Shown here one piece after another: positions 7,168 through 12,123 of a stretch of 12,123 nt of DNA; the first letter of the stretch is position 1, and each line of letters starts with the position of its first letter. Under the pieces are notes generated by a model. The model saw nothing but the letters and a program-made list of their open reading frames with translations, was not told the DNA's origin and made no database searches. Origin of the DNA: Byssochlamys sp. IMV 00236 (lineage: Eukaryota > Ascomycota > Eurotiomycetes > Eurotiales > Thermoascaceae); assembly GCA_001931875.2 (NCBI GenBank), contig MSJH02000134.1:1-12123 (forward strand). The letters run 5' to 3'. The translations under genes and the position numbers were made by a program.

Positions 7168-8934
7168 AATATAGGTGAATTTAGAATAAAAAGATTATCT
7201 TCGTTCTTTTTGATCCATCTTAATAACTGATTTGAGCTTGAAATGATCAACTGTTTGGGAGTATCACTCGGGAATACGACATAGAGTTCAAATGAGGAAG
7301 TAATCTACGAAGCATTAAAAGACTGAAATACCATTCAAAACTCTTACCCATCCCAAAAGCGTTTCTTTCTCGCCATTCATATAGTACAGTTTGAGTGGTC
7401 TTGCTCTATGATGCATTCTATCATGTAAATGTTGATATAGTCTATGTAATCTCTTTTTATTTTCATCTTCAAGATATATTCCGCTTAATTCTGGTGTTGT
7501 AAACTGCACCTGAATCTTGGATTTATATATAAAGTGAAGCAACGAAGGTACTTGTGTGTCCTCTACTGTATATCCTCCTTGCTTGATGTTTGCCAAAACA
7601 TCCTGTTTCTGTAACATATCAACTACCTTTGTCTTCCACTCGCTTATCTCAAAAAAGTTGCCTTTATCCATACTGATCACCACAATTGACGTATCTTTTT
7701 CGATATAACATATATATGCATGCAGAAACCCTTTCGAGTTAAACTTGGGCAAACAGAGTGGTGTCCATGACTCAGCTGTATGAAACGTACTGGATCCATT
7801 CAGCATGTTGAAGAGTAAAAGAAGGTCAGACGGATGTAAGCTATTTTTCCTCGGTCGCAAGAGTGTAACCAGTCGGCCATTTGACACGATGAGAGCATAC
7901 AACATATTCTTTTGATGTATAAGCACAATATTCCCTTGTTTTTTTGTTTTTTTAGTCTTTTACCTTGACTTTGCCTTCTGTTAATATTGATCCCACTTGA
8001 TCTCTTATTGATTTATTCACACGAAGACATTGTAGGGCGCTTAACATAAAACTATGATCATGACTAAACGATGTTGACAGGCTGTCTAAAAATATCTCGG
8101 TTCCTTTTTGTGATGTTTAGTAACAAATCATCATAAATATTTAGCAAATAATCATCTTTACCTCCCAATAGCCGTCTTAGATCAAAATTGACCCTTTGCT
8201 CAAATATCTTTGTCAGCTGTACATTGGTGAGCACACTGAGTATTTGATTGTGTAGATAAAGTAACTGATCACGTAACTATAGTTTACTTTCATTATTTAG
8301 TTTCCTTTGTCGAATATTGAAGCTATCTTCTTTTTCTCTTTTATCCTTACTTGACTATCTGATTCACCTGTTCTTGACACGCAGACATAGTAAAGAGGTT
8401 CCTTTAATAGAAACACAAAGCTATGTTCACCAGCGTGTATTGTCCTATGTTGTATAAAAATGATCAATAAAACAGTTTTGCGTCATCTTTAGATCTTTAC
8501 TTGATGGTATCGTCACTATCTTGAAAAAACGAAATGATGGCTTGGACAACTCCCATTAAGGAGGATAATCTGGACTCATCTCCGTACCTTTTATCATATT
8601 AGCGTCATCGGTCTCTTTTTGATATAAGCTTACCTTGTCCATACTGGCTTTCCTGAGTTACTAAGAATAAAAAAATGCTTTCTATGTTGCAACCAGCTAT
8701 TGGATTCTAGTCATTTGATGAGTTTTTTTTTATTTGTGCCTTAGCTTATATACCTGGTTGTTCTCCTATTGAACTTCTTGAACCTTGTCTTTTCACCTTA
8801 TTAAAGCCTTTGATAGGATCACTTAGATCCGAATGAAGAGAATCAAAAGAGGATGGTTCTATAATGTCTTTTTCAGCAGAGGTTTCGCTCTTACTACTTG
8901 AGCTATCACACAACATGGGTGAGTCATGTTCCAT
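7164..8934 (-). CDS. MON1: Vacuolar fusion protein MON1 (Rab7/Ypt7 GEF subunit)
   Basis: Eight exons (coding order): 8754-8934, 8634-8706, 8501-8587, 8351-8444, 8162-8276, 7964-8103, 7348-7908 and 7164-7304, giving 463 aa. Introns are 43-74 nt. Residues 1-60 are acidic and Ser-rich with no domain. Then come the Mon1 blocks: WLQHRKHFFILSNSGKPVW, TRYGDESRLSSLMGVVQAI, VNFDLRRLLGG, LVTLLRPRKNSLHPSDLLLLFN, ESWTPLCLPKFNSKGFLHAY, HFIYKS, FTTPEL and the C-terminal LLRWIKKNEDNLFIL. They fit the three longin domains of the family. With Ccz1, Mon1 loads GTP on Rab7/Ypt7 on late endosomes, autophagosomes and vacuoles. For intron 6 I chose the acceptor CATCAAAAG at 7909: it joins EGKVK to NMLYALIV in phase, whereas the open frame running further upstream (to 7926) would not connect. 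The protein is shorter than human MON1A, mostly at the N-terminus. Confidence 0.95.
7185..7190 (+). terminator. AATAAA hexamer for SDO1, inside MON1 exon 8
   Basis: AATAAA starts 18 bases after the SDO1 stop and lies within the last MON1 coding exon on the other strand. It is well placed as the SDO1 poly(A) signal; use is inferred. Confidence 0.45.
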
Positions 8935-9071
8935 TCTATTAAATATTTATATGCAAATAAGAGAAAAAAGCGTAAAAAACGAACCAGCTGTGTCTGATTA
9001 TAAAAGCATTCTAAACTCCGGAGTGAAGTGATCACTCCAGGATGATCAATAAGTCATCGATTTGATAGTCT
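8935..9071 (-). promoter_or_regulatory. MON1 upstream region with palindrome cluster
   Basis: The MON1 5' flank is AT-rich apart from a GC-richer patch at 9015-9038. That patch holds two adjacent perfect 10-bp palindromes, ACTCCGGAGT (9015-9024) and AGTGATCACT (9027-9036), and a 7-bp inverted repeat GGAGTGA/TCACTCC around a 5-bp loop (9020-9038). It lies 80-105 bases upstream of the MON1 ATG, a typical transcription-factor site distance. Confidence 0.4.
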
Positions 9072-9735
9072 TTGTTTTTTTCAAATAAAAGGCTGAATAC
9101 AATAGATATATCTAGAAATTCTCTTTCTGAATTCGGTGTGGAGATGACTTGCAACTTGCTTGATTCATATGCTTTAAAGCATTTGAAAGCCTATTACAGG
9201 CTGTCGAATATGTGCACAGGAATTTCAAGGCAAGTCTTTTACATGCTTTCCTTTGAGAAGAACGCTTATGCCATGAAAATCGACACCTAAATGCTCAAAC
9301 CTTATAAGATCCGGTAAGGGAGGCAGCTGCGCCGTTCACAAGCCAAAGTTGGTAAGATAAGATGACAACTTTAAATATGCTAAGAAGCTGAAAAAAGAAG
9401 AGCTAAAACCGATCGAAGAAAAGTGCATCCTCAGAGATCCCAATCGCTGCGACCTCCTTTTTTGTATGCATGAAAATAGCACGGTAAAGGACAAAAGGTT
9501 GCTTAGATATGCCAGCAACAAGAGGCCTGTAAAAACGACGTCGAGGAAGTTCAAGAGACTACGCCAAGAAATGGTCGTCTGCAATCGGCTCCTTTCTTTT
9601 TGCAAACATATATCGCACAATACTTATCTCGCTCTCCTGCTTATATACTACTTCCTCAAGTTCAAGAATGTTGGCTGGCAAAAAGACACTGTATTGAGCA
9701 AGACTAACATGAAGACCAAGCGCAGTAAGATGTAG
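9072..9735 (+). pseudogene. Decayed ORF of a Mucorales multi-copy family (possible TnpB/Fanzor-like relic)
   Basis: Two open segments in different frames carry the remains. The first, 9072-9287, ends near FEKNAYAMKIDT. The second, from 9301, contains a stop at 9358-9360, then reads KKLKKEELKPIEEKCILRDP, NRCDLLFCMHENSTVKDKRL and LRYASNKRPVKTTSRKFKRL up to about 9568; beyond that the frame is open to 9735 but unconvincing. I remember this block as a repeated Mucorales ORF in which it reads IDPGRRD followed by CMHE. The D-P-G there resembles the first catalytic Asp of RNase-H-fold TnpB/Fanzor proteins; here it is DPNRCD, so the Gly is lost. No zinc ribbon or terminal repeats were found. A frameshift and a stop make it a relic. 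The family link is from memory and moderate; the mobile-element link is weak. Confidence 0.45.
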
Positions 9736-10190
9736 CGCACTAATATCGATGGATGAGGCCAGTCAATTGTAACATGAACGGAAATAAAGCTCTGCATTGG
9801 TTCTATATAAAGTAGCTTGAATATATTTACCCTCTCGGGTGAGCTTTCTTATACCTTGTATGATAATGTCATCACCTGAATAACAGCCGACTTGCTCATT
9901 ACAAGCTCATGGTTAATACCATTGCAGGAGTAAACAATTCTATTGTCAATTTTAAAACTAATCACGCCCTTGGCTTCACTGTACGTCATTTATTTCCTTT
10001 GTAGTTTAAGAAGGGTTACAGGATTCAGAACTGAATACAAAAAATAAAGCTTACCAAATGATACGAATAGACTTGTCTTTGAACAAATAACGCTTTGAGT
10101 AACGGTGACCATAGAATTCTGATATAGTCATTTTCAAAGGATTTCAAAGGAGCTTTTGAACAGTTATTCATGAAAATTCTTAATACAGAA
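9559..10190 (-). pseudogene. Decayed protein gene, Mucorales repeated ORF family of unknown function
   Basis: Three consecutive segments look coding on the minus strand. Segment A (10055-10171 and slightly upstream) includes KSFENDYIRILWSPLLKALF and ends at a GTAAGC donor-like site. Segment B, from an ATG at 9989, reads GVISFKIDNRIVYSCNG and INHELVMSKSAVIQ. Segment C (9873-9559), in another frame, reads DDIIIQGIRKLTREGKYIQA, has an in-frame TGA (9763-9765), then SIDISALHLTALGLHVSLAQ and YSVFLPANILELEEVV, and stops at 9559-9561. The segment order, with a W-PL start, an F-K-D-R core, an REGK block and a GL-V-S block, fits a repeated Mucorales ORF family that I recall. At least two frame breaks and one stop point to a pseudogene. 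A 44-nt GTATTA..TTCAG intron (about 9876-9919) would repair one break, so a mis-spliced live gene is possible but less likely. Confidence 0.45.
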
Positions 10191-10440
10191 ACATAGTACG
10201 CTTATGCTACCTCCACCGCCTGACTTGGGGCAAAAGTTCCTCCATGGCCACCCTTCACCCGACGTCTTTCGACCTAGTCCTTTTTCGTTCCCTTCTTACT
10301 CGGTCCTCTTCACTTATTTCCTTCATGTTTTCTCTTTGATCTTAAAAGGGTTATTGGATTCCACATACTTCTTTGATCTAATACGGTTTGGACGAAATTA
10401 TATCTATTTTCTTTAATAAAATATTTGTTTAAACGTACAG
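10191..10440. other. Region beyond the relic, no gene supported
   Basis: On the minus strand, frames with scattered stops (for example around GGHGGTFAPSQAVEVA, then a stop, then AYYVSVLRIF leading into the relic) may be the decayed N-terminal part of the 9559-10190 relic. The plus-strand open frame 10204-10416 (MLPPPPDLG..., Phe/Ser/Pro-rich) has no recognisable family and is probably chance. Confidence 0.3.
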
Positions 10441-11696
10441 CATATATGGTAAACACTTGAATAGACATGAAAGAGAAGGCGTTCCTCTTCCAAAAGTATG
10501 CACGCCATGCTTGAACAAAGTTATTGATAGCGTAAGTTTATGATGCAGGTAACACAATATCAAATCAGTCTATAAACGGGTACACTATCATTACTATTAT
10601 TATCTTTACATTAAATCAGTATTTAACTGTTGTAATTCAACACATGAGAAAATAATGCATTCGAGTGCTCGCTACATTTAAAGTACACAAACAGAATCCG
10701 TATATCTATAAGCCATTTATTATACTCATTAAAGTCATCTATAGTAGCTCTGTTTGCTTATATTTCGATATAAGAAGTATAGAGATAAGACGATTCATAA
10801 GAATGATATTGCTGCCTAACTTAATGTGTGGAGAAAGAGTTTTATTACAGAATACGATAGTGGATACAGGAATATATAATGATTAAAGCATAATTCAATA
10901 TACTTTCTACTCGCAATATTGTTTTCACTAGTATTAGCCAATTGTAGAACTTTGTAGAAATTACTGCGATATATATCAATTTACATGTCCTTAAAATCAC
11001 AAAGTAATACTAGTGCTAAGTTGTTCTTTTAGCGGGTCAACTCTCTGCCATTGCCTAGTCTACTTGCGTCACAATTCAAGGGTAACTCGGGGAGATTGTT
11101 TACAACCCAAATAACTTTTAAACTAACAATACGCATCAGTTTAAAGATCATCAGTAAGCCAGAAAATGAAAATTCATTTGTCTAGTGTTTATGTATAAAA
11201 GAAGAGATATCTTTTTACACCCAAAATACATCTTAAAGGAGCATATAATCATACCAATAAACCTTTAAATGTCTTCAAATACTGGAAGCGAATGTATTGA
11301 ATAGATGTATGCAGAGATTTTTGGATAAACAACTATTTATATGATAATAAAATGCTCACTAAAGTAAAATTGTATATGTGTAATACACACATTTCTTTGT
11401 CTCAATCTTTATTAATTTTATTTACCTCGTGGACTAAGCTTTTCCAAGGAGCCAAGTTTCTCACTTCTATTATTGGAATTCGCTGACAAACAAAAAGACT
11501 CACCCTGATAGTTGCTCTCCCCCCACCTTCAATCGGGACTAATCGCCGCCACTTTTTTTTCCTCCTTAATTGTTTTTGTTTCTACATATTCTCTGCAGTG
11601 AATTTATCATAGCGTAAGTGATGCATGCTATAGAAAGAATGAATTCTATAGGTGCACACTAGATTGCAGTAGTCTAAAATATGAGGGTATTTTAAG

Positions 11697-11722
11697 TAAT
11701 AATAATAATAATAATAATAATA
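11697..11722. repeat. (TAA)8 trinucleotide microsatellite
   Basis: Eight perfect TAA units (11697-11720) plus TA, in non-coding AT-rich DNA. It is likely to vary in length between strains. Confidence 0.9.
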
Positions 11723-12105
11723 TTTAATCTATATATTTACCTCATTTTAGCTTCTCAGAACTTGTTATATGAGAGATATTGAGCTCTTTTTTTGTTGTTT
11801 GACATAATGGACTTACCCAGAAAGGGTCCGTTCACATGAATAGATAATGATAAGCTAATGAAACTATTTACAAGAATGTCAATCACATTATATTGAAATA
11901 TCATCATTGTTTTATGCTACACAAAAATTATTTATAACTCGCTCTGTGTCCTTGCGGAGCCACGATAAATTCAGGGAGTTCTTTGTGCTATTGGACATAA
12001 GCCACGACTGTACTTTATTTTTTGTATGAGGCATTTTTTCTTGTGGCCCAGTTTAAATAAAATCAACCAAATATGGAAGATTATATATTTCGCCCCCATC
12101 GCCTC

Positions 12106-12123
12106 CTCTCTCTCTCTCTCTCT
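12106..12123. repeat. (CT)9 run reaching the window end
   Basis: A perfect CT dinucleotide run is cut by the window edge. The similar CT/T tract before SDO1 suggests that it may be the leader or promoter of a plus-strand gene just outside the window; this is inference. Confidence 0.85.

Larger units (their letters stand above)
10441..12123. other. AT-rich region without a recognised gene
   Basis: No intact gene was found over about 1.7 kb. Minor content: a short coding-like plus segment at 10442-10530; an 11-bp inverted repeat CACTAGTATTA/TAATACTAGTG (10926-10936 and 11005-11015); a T8 tract and C-rich patch near 11518-11560; a (TAA)8 microsatellite; a coding-like minus fragment near 11938-12010; and a terminal CT run. 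The open frame at 10665-10886 is Ile/Tyr-rich AT noise. Confidence 0.5.

Noticed and set aside
9336..9620. 94-codon minus open frame with hydrophobic segments
   Set aside because: It is antisense to the plus-strand relic block with DPNRCD/CMHE, which gives a more specific family resemblance.
10204..10416. 70-codon plus frame MLPPPPDLG...
   Set aside because: No recognisable domain; it ends in Phe/Ile/Tyr-rich AT sequence and is better explained as chance or antisense of a decayed relic.
10926..11015. 11-bp inverted repeat CACTAGTATTA/TAATACTAGTG as possible terminal repeats of a small element
   Set aside because: The arms include a self-complementary ACTAGT, are only 68 bases apart, lack a target-site duplication, and could occur by chance in AT-rich DNA.
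1..12123. tRNA, rRNA or CRISPR features
   Set aside because: Scanning both strands for the tRNA T-arm pattern gave only a partial match inside UBP3 coding sequence (about 4211). No rRNA blocks or regularly spaced repeats were seen.

Overview
The window looks like nuclear DNA of an early-diverging fungus, most likely Mucoromycota, order Mucorales (Rhizopus/Mucor-like). The reasons are AT-rich DNA with long poly-T, poly-A and CT tracts, compact genes with many short introns (43-74 nt, GTAAG/GTATG-like donors, TAG or AAAG acceptors), typical opisthokont housekeeping proteins, and decayed copies of ORF families that I remember as multi-copy in Mucorales. All gene models were spliced by eye. Each intron was required to keep phase and to join conserved protein blocks. 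No tRNA, rRNA, CRISPR array or bacterial-type operon was seen.

Layout. 39-1019 (+): a Gln/Pro-rich protein ending in one SH3 domain. 1057-2890 (-): a seven-exon MFS transporter of the Dal5/anion:cation symporter type, tail-to-tail with the SH3 gene. 3081-3448 (-): a two-exon Alb1-like ribosome-biogenesis protein. 3687-5584 (-): a seven-exon ubiquitin C-terminal hydrolase of the Ubp3/USP10 type. 5585-6187: a divergent T/CT-rich promoter region. 6188-7167 (+): a five-exon SDO1/SBDS gene. 7164-8934 (-): an eight-exon MON1 gene whose stop codon overlaps the SDO1 stop codon in the palindrome TTAA. 8935-12123: no intact gene recognised. It holds two tail-to-tail broken coding relics (about 9072-9735 + and 9559-10190 -) followed by AT-rich DNA with microsatellites.

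How the genes relate. Alb1 (with Arx1) and SDO1/SBDS both belong to late 60S ribosomal-subunit maturation. Ubp3 (with Bre5) is known in yeast for deubiquitination linked to ribophagy and stress granules, and Mon1-Ccz1 activates Rab7/Ypt7 for fusion with the vacuole. The grouping is thematically neat, but fungi rarely use operons and it may be chance.

I found no clearly new multi-gene system. The points most worth a second look are the SDO1/MON1 stop-codon overlap with poly(A) hexamers inside each other's exons, the FGDF-like and SWAALL motifs in the USP10-like N-terminus, the unusual catalytic Cys box of that enzyme, and the two relic ORFs, one of which may derive from a TnpB/Fanzor-like RNase-H-fold family.
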